Shown here: positions 49,895 to 62,460 of the stretch, one piece after another
Numbering within the stretch: the stretch's first letter is position 1
How the letters are laid out: every line of letters starts with the position of its first letter
Assembly (NCBI RefSeq): GCF_901709675.1
Contig: NC_051103.1
Span: forward strand, 4,573,501-4,637,500
Reading direction: 5' to 3'
From: Syngnathus acus
Lineage: Eukaryota; Chordata; Actinopteri; Syngnathiformes; Syngnathidae
DNA length: 64,000 nucleotides
The notes under the pieces: model-generated
Database searches by the model: none
Told to the model about the DNA's origin: nothing
Seen by the model: only the letters and a program-made list of their open reading frames with translations
Program-made: the position numbers and the translations under genes

Positions 49895-52800
49895 TCAGTC
49901 TACAGGAAGTTCGCATGGAATCTGCTGGGCCGCTTTGGCGGTGGTGTAAGCCTGCAGGAAGTCCTTGTAGCGAGGGGCGCAGCCCAGCCAGGCCTCGCCA
50001 AAGTGGACCCGACCGGTGAAGAGGAAGCTGCCGGGCCCCGGTTTGACGCCGCACTGCAGAAGGGTGCGAATCTCCCCCCGGGCGGCCATGCGACCGTTAC
50101 CGATGAAGAGGGCGTACTTTTGCCGGAAGACCTTCGCGGCGCTGACCTTGATGACGGCGGCGCGCAGGTTCTCATCCTCTTCCACAGTCCTGATGTTACC
50201 TCGCACCACTGTGGAGAAACAAAACACGATATAAGTTGTCACCATGAGAACAGCTAAACCCAGGTAGAATGTGTTTTGTTCTCTAAAGCCATTTTGTCTG
50301 CTCATAATCTCAATAGTTCTTCTATGTAGATTCTCAAGTCATCGCCGTCATGATCATGCACTAAAATTGCATGGAGGCAACTGGAACCTTCTTGAATTTT
50401 TATGAGCTGCCCTGGTGGAAACCCTAAAATTAGTGGTGAGTCTTTTCCTTCCATGTCTCCTTCCTAAAGATGACTCGGTTTCAATTTGATTTTAAATCAG
50501 GGCCAAAATTCCCAATATTAGGCTTACCAAAGTCGCTGGTACACACAGCCATGAGGATCTCCGTGTCATTGCAGGGTCTGCACGCTTCTGAGGATGAAAC
50601 AGAAGGAGAATCGGTTAGCGAGCTCGCATAAATCTTTAAAAAAAAAAAACACATACCGTGCATACTAATAAGGGAATCAAGATGAAAAGCACATGCTAAG
50701 GAATGTGCGCAACAAAGCTAGGGCCAACCGCTAACAGGCAGCTGCTACTTTTACAGTTGAGGCTTTATAGGTGCACAGTCTCCACTGCACATTTACAGGC
50801 CAAACTAAACCCCCCCCCCACCCTAAAAAGAACTTTCTGGGTGTCTGCAATCACACCTCGACAAAGCTTCCAGGGGCCAAAAGAGAGAGAGCAGGGCTGG
50901 ACTTCAAAGATACGAACCACAATCATGGTCATAAAAAAAAAAAAAAAAAAAAAAGAATGACTTTACTTTAAATAGCAAAACTAAAGCCAAACCAGGGAAT
51001 TTAAGTGTCGGGCGGGGGGGGAAAGACACATTTTAATAGTTCTTGTGGTTCACTGGAGGCCCTTATCCCACCCTACACATTCTCCACAGTGAACCCCCTC
51101 TTGATAAATGAGATTCCTTCCTCTCCAGTCCCAAAGCAAACTTAATGTGATCGGCTAAGGGGGTGGGGGGGGGGGGGCTGTCGGTCTCTGGCTGCAGACA
51201 AGTCTACCCACAGCGAGGCAGCTCAACAAAAGAGCGGAGCATCTCAGCTGGGGAGAGGCCTCTGTTACCTAGGAGACGGCAGTAATCCCAGAATGTTTCA
51301 GCAGCATGCATTCAAAGAGCTGTGGACTCTGGAGAAAGCCCCACATAGTGAGCTTTTGTAACCCCTCCCCCCAATTCCCTTTCTCACTCCCTACTCCCCA
51401 CTTTTTCTGCTCCAAACCAACATGCCTTTAGTCTTGGGAGAGTTTGCCCACTTCCTCCTGGAAAATCCAATCAACCCACAGAGGCCTGCTCGGAATTATC
51501 AATCAGGCGTTATGAGGTTTTGGGGTTACTTTCCATCATGGCTGTTGGGTTAGACACGCGCATTTCTTGATCAAATAACAGGAGCGGGATTTTAAACAGT
51601 GTAGCGAAATCCTCAAATCCTCGTTTCCCATTGAAAATGTCATTAATCCGTTTCAACCTTATCCCAAAAAAGCAACCAAAATTGTATTTTAATCAGGAAA
51701 AATAATTCTAATATTGTACTCAACTCCTCTCTGCTTATCAGTACGGCACTTGTAGTCAGTCATTCTTTGCAAGAGGATAAAGAATATATGACTGCTTACT
51801 TATGATATTATATATTATATTGTCGTGTTCAATTTGTTCCATAGCATGGCAAAATACTGTATGTGCTATTTAGCACTAGCATTAAGGTAGCAGCCTTTTT
51901 GGCCTTCACTTGAACAACTCACCAACAGTACTGATCTGGTTGGAGTCAAGTGACAGTCGGGCAGTCCAGTCCCCCCTCAGCTCATATCGGAAGGACGCGA
52001 TACGCCGGCTGATGTCTTGGTGAGGCGTCGCTTGCATAAAGAGCGCCACCTTCTCCCCTGGCTGGCGGTTGAAGCAGCGCACCCTCGGCGGCGGGGACGA
52101 CTCGGGCCGGTCCCCGACCAGCAGCTCCAGCACACCGTCCCTCTCCAGGTAGAGTTGGGCACCGTGGAAATGCTCTGAGGGCTTGACGCAGGCCGTGATG
52201 AGGCCCGAGCCGCCGCCCGCCCCGCCCCCGGGGCCTACCGCCACCGAGGGCAAGCGGGGGGATAACGTGAGGCGAAGGGCTCCTTTGGGGTACAGCCAGT
52301 CCAGGGTGCCCTCGGAGCAGTGGAGGGAGATCTGCTCCACGCTGCCTTGCTGCTGGGACAAACCACTGAAAAGAAGAAACAGGAAAATTATTTGACCAGG
52401 AAAACTGTAGCCAATTTTAAATCGGAGCTTCAAACCCAGAACAGCAAAACTGTGAGATGGAAAAGCCAACCACTATGATACCGTGCTGTCACTTAAAAGT
52501 CTGACAGGTTAATTGGATTGCTAAGGTCCGAGGTGAGATTCAAACCCAAAACTGCGAGACAGAAATGCTAACCACTAGTACACCATGCAGCCCATTAAAA
52601 TACAAATTCAAACTTTAAAGTTAAATTTTTTGTCGACCTGACATATTTAATATCATTTAATTGTTTTTTTTTTTCTATGAGCTGTCCAACTGAAGTCACC
52701 ACGTGTTCCTTCATTAAAATTCAACTTGACAAGGGTTCTTAATTAAGAACGACTGAGGCCGCCTGTTGGCAAGTTTGCGAATCACAGCCCTGCTCTCCAC

Positions 52801-53185
52801 ATACAACCCCTCCCCCCCTTCCAGAATATAACAGTTGGAATATTATTCCTAGTCCAACAGTGCATGAAGAGTGCATGCTCGCAAATTAATCCCCTCAGTC
52901 TCCTGTGTGTCTGGACCCCTCCTGTCGTCAAACCCCTCCACCACCATGAGGACTTGAAAACATCTAGATGGCCCCTAATGGCCAACACGTCTCAACTTGT
53001 TGCGGTCAGACAAGCAGTGTCTTGCAACATTTAAACCAACCACCTGCAGCACCGATGTAATTCAAAAATAATAATTCAGACTAAATGAATACTTGCCTCC
53101 CTCTCCAGCTACACTGATCCTCCGAATAGTTGCACAGGGTTGCGTGGAATAAAATCCAAATGGTGTAAATCCCCAAAAGATGCAT
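49895..53185 (-). CDS. metrn: Meteorin, secreted neurotrophic factor
   Basis: Four exons on the minus strand: 53185-53097, 52365-51923, 50587-50528, 50208-49895. Phases close to 301 aa (human METRN 293). Meteorin is a secreted protein that promotes glial differentiation and axon outgrowth. Seen: a signal peptide of ~18 residues (MHLLGIYTIWILFHATLC) followed by NYSEDQCSWRGSGL; a central block with EWLYP-type DWLYPKGALRLTLSP; ATPHQDISRR, a very conserved meteorin motif; ACRPCNDTEILMAVCTSDF; and CGVKPGPGSFLF with LGCAPRYKDF near the C-terminus. Cysteines are at positions expected for the disulphide-bonded fold. The exon 1 donor is GC (ag|gcaagt), and joining there recreates the conserved CSWRGSG. 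A glycine/proline-rich insert (VAVGPGGGAGGGSG) replaces part of the human loop. METRNL is the alternative paralogue; I prefer METRN because stub1 lies next door. Confidence 0.93.
51627..51794. repeat. MITE-like element (copy C)
   Basis: Contains both conserved blocks seen at 3576-3841: cattgaaaatgtcattaatc at 51629-51648 and ggataaagaatatatg at 51775-51790, in the same order and orientation, about 170 bp overall. It lies in metrn intron 2. Confidence 0.5.
52425..52592 (-). repeat. Two tandem tRNA-derived SINE head fragments
   Basis: On the minus strand, 52592-52531 reads gggctgcatggtgtactagt then ggttagcatttctgtctcgc, ending in a tRNA B-box-like GGGTTTGAATC. A diverged second copy occupies 52492-52425. 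This matches the head of a widespread fish tRNA-related SINE (GGCGGCACGGTGG...GGTTAGCAC...). Both lie in metrn intron 1, just upstream of the exon 2 acceptor, in the gene's sense orientation. Confidence 0.6.
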
Positions 53186-55475
53186 CCTCAAATATAGCTG
53201 ATGCAAGCTTTAAAACAAACTATATCAAATAATCCAAATAAGAGCTCTTTTATAAAACCAATCTAATGTTATCTGACTTCACAGCCATAGTGTTGCATCC
53301 TCTTCAGATAAGAGAACTTGTCTCCTAACCGACCGACCCGCCTGTCTGTCTGCGCCACACTGAGTCAAGCTCCAAAGTTTATTCCCCCCTAAAGAAAGTT
53401 CAGCCACCAATCAGAAGCAGAGGCAGGAAACTTTAAACCACTCTCACAAGTGGGAGGGCGAAGGGTGGAGTTTGGAGGTGGGGCACTCACAAGGGACTCA
53501 GGACCAGGGGGTGATATGGTGTGACCTGAAGAAGGAGTGCACAAGTATGTTACAATTCTCCATTGTGTTGGCCCCCACACTGCATATACAGCAAAGTGAA
53601 ACAATGCCAGCGAGCCGAGTCTTCCTCCCTCTCCCCCAACTCTATGTAAATGTAGTTTAAAATATTTGATCTCAATTTGTGTTAAGTGATGATAAACATT
53701 TCTAATCTTATTTTCAGATAAGTGCCACAGCGTTGGTGATAGGCGGTCCGGTGAACCCCCCCCCCGAGGTATTTAGAAGCAAATGAAATATTCTTTTGTC
53801 CACCTCCATCCATTCTTAGTGACTTTTGGGTGTGCGTGATCAAAGTCAAGGCCCGTTGATGGAGTTATGACAAGGCCGCTGGGCCGGCACAAAGGCTCAT
53901 TTGCAGAAATCCAGCTGCTTTATTGTCTCCGGCGGGATGGAGCTTTGGTGTTCCTGCGGGTTATTTCAAAGCACACCACAGACAGGGGGGTTGCAAAAAT
54001 GAATCCATTAATGTCAAAACTCGGTGATGTCAAGCGATTGCGTGGATTGACCAACCTGACCGAATTTATCAATGTAGCTCAAATACAAACATCCTATAGA
54101 AAAAGAAATATTGTGATCTGCACATTTTATTAACAGAAACGATTTTCATTATCTATCCGTATCTAATAAAATTTTACTTTCGGTGTCTTTTCCACTCTAC
54201 GTCCAAAACAATGCTGCTTTTGATGGCACACCGAATTCCCAACGTGGTCTCACCTGCACGCCAATGACAAGGTCTTCAAACAGCGTCGCTGTACGCATAC
54301 GAGAGTTGCCGTTCAAGTGTGAGACGTTTGTGTATTTGCTCAGTGTTCTGTATTCCAGTGTGTGTTTGTGCGAGTGCAAACATGGGGAGGATGTAGTAAC
54401 AGTGTGGTGTCAACAGTGTTTATAGGACCTTGACATGTGTGTAACTTTCCCTTAGCACTTCCTCATGCTGAAACATTTCCCAAAGAATCGTTGTGGGAAG
54501 TTTTGCTGTGGGAAAAGGATGGCTCGCGGGACACGTACGTCCCCCCACACCCCCTCCTTTGTTTTTGAATCAGGTACCAAAAATGGTTTTCAAAATTTGT
54601 GTAATATATGTAGTTGTTTTCCAGGAATTGGTTTATAAAAATGTATTGCTTTTATTCACTGATCTCGATGATTTTTAATATAAATAGGTCATTTTTCAAA
54701 TGTTTTTTTATATACGCAAACCAAAAAAAATTCAAATAATCATCAATTGAACTGATTTTATTCATTTTATTGACATGTAATTTGTGAATTAGTAATAACA
54801 TTCATTATGACTAAAATAAATTAGGTTTATGAGAAATATATTTTCTGTCATTATTGTGAAACTAGACTGGCCTTGCCTGCTTTAAAAATAATTTGCGGCC
54901 CTTGAACTCAAAATGTGATGCTGGTATTGAGAATTTCATTCAACGATGGAAAGTGAACATTCAAGTTAGGCTTGACTGTCTCCAATTCAAGTGGATTCTT
55001 GCGCAACATTTCAATACGGCCAAGTTGAACTTGCATCATTTGAAAAAGCGTCCAATGAAAACTTGAGCATTTCCCATGACTGTTGGCTCGCTTCCCATGG
55101 CACATCAGGGCTAATCCGTCTGATCTGGCCTGGCTCCTGTTTGTTTTCCAGCACTGAGTCATCTATCTATCTGCTGGTGATGAGATCTTGTCGCGCCGCG
55201 CCGATAATCAGCATTCCTGCACTTTGCTGGCAAACCTTGACTGCTTGTTTTGCGTCTTTTTGTTTGACTTGCTCGCTTTGGTCATGGGAAAGCCAATGAA
55301 GGTTTTTACATGACCTTGTCATTTTTTTTTTAAATGAATGAAAAGCCCATTATGTTCTAGCCTACAAAAAAACATGTGTGTGTTTTAAATCCATTTTTAT
55401 TCCACTTTCCAGAAATTGAATGAACATTGTGCTGCAGCTTGCCTGGACGCCTCAGTTTATCTCAGATCCACACAG

Positions 55476-55496
55476 AGGATAAAGAATACATGACTG
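55476..55496. repeat. MITE-like tail block (copy D)
   Basis: aggataaagaatacatgact repeats the tail block of copies A and C with a single change in the shared core. The head block is not recognisable. Confidence 0.35.
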
Positions 55497-58400
55497 TGAG
55501 TACTGTTTCCTTTCATGTATTAGCCATAGCAGGAAGCCAGATTTTTATTGTTTTATTTTTTTTGTCTCGCCCCAGTAACTTGGGACTTGGAGGCTAAGAC
55601 TTATGATTTACTCCCACCTCTGATTTTTACTCCCAAGCCCCCCCATCGTGAGAGTCACATGTGAAAAATGACACCTACTTTCTCATTGCGCTTTCTCAGG
55701 ATCTTGATGCGCGTTTGTTTGTTTGACAGTAAATTTCTTTTTTTTTTTTTAGGGGGGGGGGCGAGTACAAGTCAGCAGATAAACAGAAAGCCCGGATGGC
55801 AAACGCAGCTGGAAACGCACAGAGACGCCATGAGAACGCCCCCTAATGCTTTTCCAAACATGTAATAGATCACTTAGCTTCACTGTCACAATACTCTCAT
55901 GTCACCCTGGTGTGCTTTTTATCTTCTCCATTAGGATCCCACCTTCAAATATCCGATTTTGGAATCATTGTGGTAAATGTAATGTAATCAATGCTAGTTT
56001 TACTTTACTCATTTAATCCCATTCATCATTGTTGTACGGAATATTTCAGTCTCTTGAAAACTACTTTTCCGTTCGTGGCCTGCGCTGCTCTACCCTTTGA
56101 CTTTTTTCCCCACTTTATGCATCCGTCAGCTCTATATATAACCTAATTATAGCGTCTGGGTTCAGAGGTCACAGCTGTGTGCCCCCGGGGACAGTCCATT
56201 TGTTGAGTGAAGGGATGAGGCAGGCCGCAGGTGTCCAAAATGAACACAAGAGGCGCTTCATTTAAAAACAAGCCAAAAAAAAACTATTCTGCATATTACA
56301 AATATGCCACCGGAGCGATAATACGCCGAAGTAAGCGTTTCTGTCATTTTTGTGAGAGGTCATCCTGAACATCATCATATCGTTATCGACTTTGTTTCAT
56401 TTTGGAGGCAAACCCGCTTGCGCTTTCACTTCCCGGCTCTCATTGGAAACGTCGACTCCCCATCCCGAGTTTTGGAATCCAGCTGAGTGTATTGTTATCT
56501 GCAAGCCAGCCTCAGGCCTGCCGGGGGTCTCGATAGAGGCTGTTGTTTGAGCCCAGCTGGGTGTGGTGGGGGGTCAGACAGAGGTTCACCACTGTCTGCA
56601 AAGTCTTTAGCTTTTTAGAGAGGCCACCCATCCCCCGCCACTGCTTCTAATTGGCCGGATCAATTTGGAGGGAAACTTAACTCAAGACGCAGGGTCCCTC
56701 TAAAAATTGACAATGGCTAGTCTAAGTGCTTTGCATATGTCCACAAGGAAGACAGATGTTGGCGTTGCCCACCACGTCCACATTTGAATAGGGCGTTATC
56801 GAAGCACAATGGCGAAGACGACAAAAGCTCGGAATTTTGGCGCTCAGGCCAGATGCATCATTTTGGCGGGCAAAATCGGTCCTTCAATTGGTCCCATTGC
56901 AAATTGATTATTTAAAACTTCAAAGTCATCTTCATTTTTAGTGATTGTGAAATCTATTTGTGTTTATACCCCGGCCCGTAGTTAAATCACATTTTATTTA
57001 TCTGACGGGTGCACACTATCTTATCCAAAAAAGGCTTCTATTCCCTCTTGGGGCATTTAATTTATCTATTTAAAAACAGCTTCCAAGGCAAGACAGTAAA
57101 GCATTTTATTATTTTTTTTATGCTGACTTGGACTCATTTAAGTGTCGACAAATTTCACCCTTGCACACTCAAAGTGCAACAAAGTGCAAAAGCCCAAAAG
57201 AATGCATGCTCAGTCTTTCCTCCTTTTGTTGCAGGACTATTCTTCATCTCCTCCTCCTCCTCATCCTCCTCACAATTGAGTGCGGTCAGCAAAGGTCATC
57301 CTGGGCCGTGCACAATGTAATTAGCCTTCCTGCACACATGCACAAACAGACTTGGAACGAAACTTTAAGACCCCCCTCCTTCAATAAGACCCTGCACTGA
57401 CAATGGACACATGCCAATGCGCTGACCTATGAGGGCCCATTAGGGACACATTTCGGAATTACATCTCACACACTACTGAACTACCAAATTTAGTAGTGTG
57501 TGTCCATGTGTGTAATGCTGAATTATATCCTTGATGGCCCCTCATACTAACCTTGACTTCATCCCCCTGTTCTAACATTACACACAGTCGGGTCACATTT
57601 CATGCGGCAAAAATTGATAAAGAACTCGACAGCTGCTCAATCTCACCATTTTTCCCGTGGAGAATGCGGACGGCGGTCGGCGTGACGCTCGCCGCCGTTC
57701 CCGTGGGTTGAATTTCATTTTCGAGACTTCATAAAATTATACGACTCTGAAATTTGCCTCGTGAAACAATGCACGTCGTGAAATTACTTTTACGACCACA
57801 GTATAAACAATGTATGCGTACTCTATCTATCCATCGAGCTAGCTAGCTAGTTAGCGCGCCATCGTGACTATATAACTTATCAATATTACACGATTGGAAT
57901 TGAAAGTAGCGACTAGAAATAACACAATGACTCTAATCCTTTTTAAAAAGGAATTTGGGAGTGAAAATAAGAAGATTAAAGCTCGTCATAATGATCCTCC
58001 AGATGATAATTCACCTTTCAATGGACACTGGCTGTGAGCGTAATTGCACACCAAACATGAATGTGAAGCCTCCGTTTTATGTCGCGCTATCTTTCATCAG
58101 CGCCATTCAGTCTACTTTGGTGACCTAAACCGCATCCCAAAGCCCCCACCCTGCCTCTCCCCGGCGTTGTCTTTGCTTTATTACCACCTGCACCTCCAAA
58201 CAAAACAAAAAAAAATCACCCGCGGCTCATCATTGTTACCTGTCTTTTTTTTTTAGGTGCATCCACTGGTGCTTCCATTGTTAAAAGAAAATGGGGAGCC
58301 CTGGGGTGACTCCCTGTCTCCACCGGTGAGTCCCCCCCCCCCCCCCCCCCCACCTGTCTCTTTCTTCAGGGGTATCAGTTCACTCGTCCCTCAGGGTGTG

Positions 58401-61384
58401 TTGGTGTTTGGCGGCAACGTTCTCATGCAGGCAGGTGGATTTAAAAGCTTTCAACAGGTGTGGACGACAAGTATACACACACCTAATATATCTCGAAACA
58501 AACCGGATAACATTATATTATTCAGTTGCGTTTCACTTTGGTGCGAAGGAAAAGCGGATGCAAAAAGGAACAGAATAATTGGAGCATGGAGGATTGTCCC
58601 GAATGACACATTCATGCGTGCACACACACACACACACTCGGTCTGGCGGATTTTGGGCCTATCTGCACATGTATGCAGGCTAATCAGGGCCTCTTCACCG
58701 ACAGAAAGCAAAGGGTCACTCGGGGTGAGATGTTTGTGATGGAAATTTGGACGGCAGGCGTAGGAAAACAAAGCTCGTAGACAGAACGTTCCGACATACT
58801 TTAATCATGACATAACGCATCTCGGTTTTGGGGGAAAACACGTCCCTTGATCAGGATAGCGTAGTTCCTGGTATTAGTGAGGCAAAGTTAGCTGATCGTA
58901 GTTATAAGAGAACTTTGGGAGGTGCAGCGTCGAGGCGAGTGCATCGATTGGAACCTCCATGCTACAAGGAGGAATCACAGAAGGAAACTTTTTAATGGTG
59001 CTTCGATTGAGCGGCTCTGAAAGCTCCACCTTTGACCCGCCCGCCCCCGCCAGTCCTCCAGACCCCCAAAGTCCCTGAACCATTGCGACTCCTCCTCTCC
59101 TTCAGGGTTCGGTGCTTGTCATTGGTCATTAGTCAAACCCCTCGCGCTGATCTGATTAGTGTCCAATTTGGAATCTGCCGACAACACACTTCCCGGTTGA
59201 AGACCAGCCGTATTCAGTGAGGTTGAGTTTGAGAGTGACAATTTGATGACTTTATAAGACGTACCACATGATACATCAAAAAAGTTAGAATTGCATACAT
59301 GTCATGCTCACACACAATTAGCCCCAAGCTCATTATGCATGTCTTTGGCTGGGGGGGGGGGGCATTGGTGACCCTGAGAGCATGACCCAAGGGGACATTC
59401 GGGAGTTAAGGGTAGGAGGTGGAGGGAGGGGCAACAGTGCGGTGGTCCAAGAGAGGGGGGCAAAGTAACTTCTGGGTGCCCCTGCTGATTGCATTCACAA
59501 CTTTCAAGATTCCTCATAGATTGTGCAAATGTTAAAGAAGTGTTATTCAAGTGAGCCTATATCTTGATTATCTCAACTGATGTTTCATACGAGCCAAAAT
59601 AGTCTTTCATAAAAAGTCATCGTACGTCAAACTTTGGATTCACTTGGCAATATCCGTAATCTGGAAAGGATTTAAATGTTTTTTTTTCCTCCCAATCAGA
59701 AATTAAGATTTTTTTTTTTTAAAGATAAGTAAAAGATGTGATGAGAACTTTCCCTCCGCATCCCCAGCCGAAGTCAGTCCCAAGAGGTTTGATTTCCCTC
59801 CAAAATTTTAACTCCATTGTAGACGAGTCCCCCTCCTCCACCGCATGCCAGTCAAACCACAACAGCAGCCGCCATCCAGCCCCCAAGCCGCCACATATCA
59901 ATCCACGCTGTGTGTTTTACGAAGGTGCTGTGCATGTGTGTGTGTGTTGTCCCCCCACCCCCCAAGGGCTGTGGAGGATTTCTGTAAAAACAAAGCAGCT
60001 TTTTCAAAACAAACAAAGCTTTTTAAATGGAAGTCATTGTGTGTGTTTTTTTTACAGGTTTCATGCGAGTGAGCCAGTCAACTTGCTGGAGAGGAGCTGC
60101 AATCATCTTGTAGAAGGAAGGTGTGTGTGACTTTTGCAACACTTCTCCATTTTTGTCAGGAAGGAAAACAGGTAAGGAAATATAACTAATGATAAACAGT
60201 GAAATAACACTTTTTTTTTGGTTTCAATTATTTTAAATTTTCCTTTTCTGTTTGTATGCAAATGTCCTCTCCTGCCATGTAAAGGGCGGTTGCAAACTTT
60301 GTGAGCAGGTGTTAAACATTTGCATTTCTTTTGACACATTTATCCAAAAGGTAAACAGTTTGCACCGTGTCGCTCGTGTTGTGGGTAAAACAATGGAGGC
60401 TAATTAGCGGAACCACGCGCGCTTTCTGAATAACCTCAACTTGCATCATTATTTTACGTCGGCGTTCATCCTGCATTCAACCATTTTTGCAAAGAGTCTA
60501 TGAGCCTCTTCCTCTGTCAAAATGAGCAAACCCACTCAGCAAAGGGCCGGCCATATAGATGAATGCTGCTTTTGTTTTGCCCATTTGAACCTGAGAAGAC
60601 TGTGTTCGTCCTTTTTGGCTTGTCAGGCGCTTTTTTTGGCACCATAACCAAACGGGAAAGCGACTACGGCTCACATAGGGAGAATCAATCAGGAAGTGGC
60701 TGCCTTTGAGCTGTGCCAGAGGAGCTGGGCAACTTCCTCATCTTGTTGCCAAGGTGACGGGAACCTCAGCCAGCTGGTGCAGCGGGTTTGAAGGGAGTGG
60801 AGCGGCAACGGCGGTTGGGACAGAAGACACAATGACGACCGGTTTAAATGTAAACACTTGAAACGACTTTGAATTCCTTCTCCATGCTGCCAATCTATTG
60901 CGATGACCTTGTAGCCAAACATTTAGCATCCCTGTGCTAGTGGTCCTAGGTTGGGTCGGACTTCTGTAGGATCCGACTGCCGTAAATGAGTAAACACAGC
61001 TGGGGACACACACAGCAGTGGTGCATGTACCCCCACTCCCCCCCCGCCTTTACTCCACTCATTTATTTCCCAGTGTGTTTGCTTTAGGGATGTGCACTAA
61101 TCTTCACTCAAGCCTTTGCAGAGGCTTCGCAACCTGGGATAAAAGTGACAATCACTAGCTTGCTAAGTCACCCCAGGCTAAATCGGAATGTTCTTTGTAT
61201 TATAAAGGCCCATAGAGGGCACAGGAGGTCATCTATAGATTGATGTGCATTTTCTTCATGGGTGGGATGCCCCTAGAAAAAAAATATATTACTGATGTGA
61301 CTTGATTCTACTTTAATATCATTGCACAGGATCTTAAGCCATAATAATGGGAACAAGTCAGAACCTATCAATTAAATAAGATAC

Positions 61385-61418
61385 CACTGTGGACTAGTGG
61401 TAAAGCATCTTCCTCATC
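61385..61418 (+). repeat. tRNA-derived SINE head fragment
   Basis: cactgtggactagtggtaaa followed by gcatcttcctcat resembles the A-box end of the SINE found at 52531-52592, but in plus orientation. It is short and truncated. Confidence 0.4.
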
Positions 61419-61460
61419 TAATCCTAAAACAAAATTGATTTGTAATATAGATGAGTGTAG

Positions 61461-61475
61461 AGCGCCCTCTTTTGG
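61461..61475 (-). promoter_or_regulatory. CTCF-like motif (reverse) upstream of stub1
   Basis: agcgccctcttttgg is the reverse complement of CCAAAAGAGGGCGCT, which fits the CTCF core CCANNAGRGGGCGC. It lies about 200 bp upstream of the stub1 promoter elements. Confidence 0.4.
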
Positions 61476-61657
61476 TTCTACTCTGTACTGCACCTTTTGA
61501 AATATGCTCAGGTTTTTTTGTGTGGAATATGATATGGTCTTTCTCTTTCAATACAGTATACTGATAGCTATACACGCAAAAGACGGACTTTAATGAATGA
61601 AAGGTCATCTAAGTAATCAAACCAGCGTATAAAGTGCCCATTGCGGCTTCCGTCGCG

Positions 61658-61665
61658 TGACGTCA
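61658..61665 (+). promoter_or_regulatory. Palindromic CRE at the stub1 promoter
   Basis: TGACGTCA within a CG-rich context (cgtcgcgtgacgtcagcaga), about 800 bp upstream of the chosen ATG and probably near the transcription start. A full CRE also stands at the rdh13 promoter. Confidence 0.5.
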
Positions 61666-62460
61666 GCAGAACAACAACCTGTCATGATTGCTCACGAGAG
61701 AGAAATTTAATCCAGAAACATTGTAAAACCAATATTTATTTTTAAAAAACAGTTTGAATGTGAGCCGTCTCTCGGTAGGTGAGCAATTTAACTACCGCTA
61801 TTTAACACGAGTAAACTGAACTGCTGCCGTCGCCATGACATAAATAAAAGCCACCGAACGTTCGAGCTAATTTAGCGTTGTTGTTAGCTTAATGCTAATC
61901 GGGTTTTTAACGGCCCGCTGTTATTTTTGTATGACTGGCTTTGCCCAACTGTGGTTTCATTAACAGTTCATTGTCTGCAGTGTTAATAGCATTGCTTCGT
62001 CTATTATGCATCGCCAAGTGAATTGTCACGATAGCATTGTGCTAGGTGGCTAACCAGCGAGCGTCCATTACTCAGCGTAAAGTCAACGCTTTGATAAACG
62101 GACGCAAGTGGCAACCTTTCCACTTGCTCCGTGTGTGTTCTAAACTTGAAAGTGTTTTTTGTTTTCTCGAGATATTGCTGACGTCCGTCTCACGAAGAGT
62201 TAACACGTCGGTTGTCCTCGCCCTGCTGTCTTTAATGCCTGTCAGTCAGCGAAATAACCCCAAAAGATCCGCTTTGTTGTTTGTTTGCTAAAAGGACACG
62301 CATTGCGGGAACTAACCCACATGCTGTCTTTGGGGTGGACAGTGTTGGAGATCCAGGCGGGGACAGGGCCTTTTTGAGCCTGTCGGTTGAGCCAGCCGAA
62401 GAGACGGGGAACAGGATTGGGAAGCAGGGCGAGGCGGGCCCCGCGGAGCCGGTGGAGAAG

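Larger units (their letters stand above)
53660..61640. other. Gene-poor interval between metrn and stub1
   Basis: About 8 kb without a supported gene between the 5' ends of metrn (-) and stub1 (+), so it is a shared upstream region. Contents noted: a MITE tail block at 55476-55496, a CpG-rich spot at 57655-57715, an exon-like segment at 58257-58325 flanked by splice-like sites, homopolymer C (58331-58351), and a SINE head at 61385. The remaining sequence shows nothing I can name. Confidence 0.5.

Noticed and set aside
50228-50305. Upstream extension of the metrn last exon as an independent start
   Set aside because: It reads into the intron before the acceptor; joining at 50208 restores the conserved meteorin sequence.
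58257-58739. 160-codon open frame read as one gene
   Set aside because: It crosses a poly-C run and a CA repeat. Only the first 69 bp looks exon-like, and that is reported separately.
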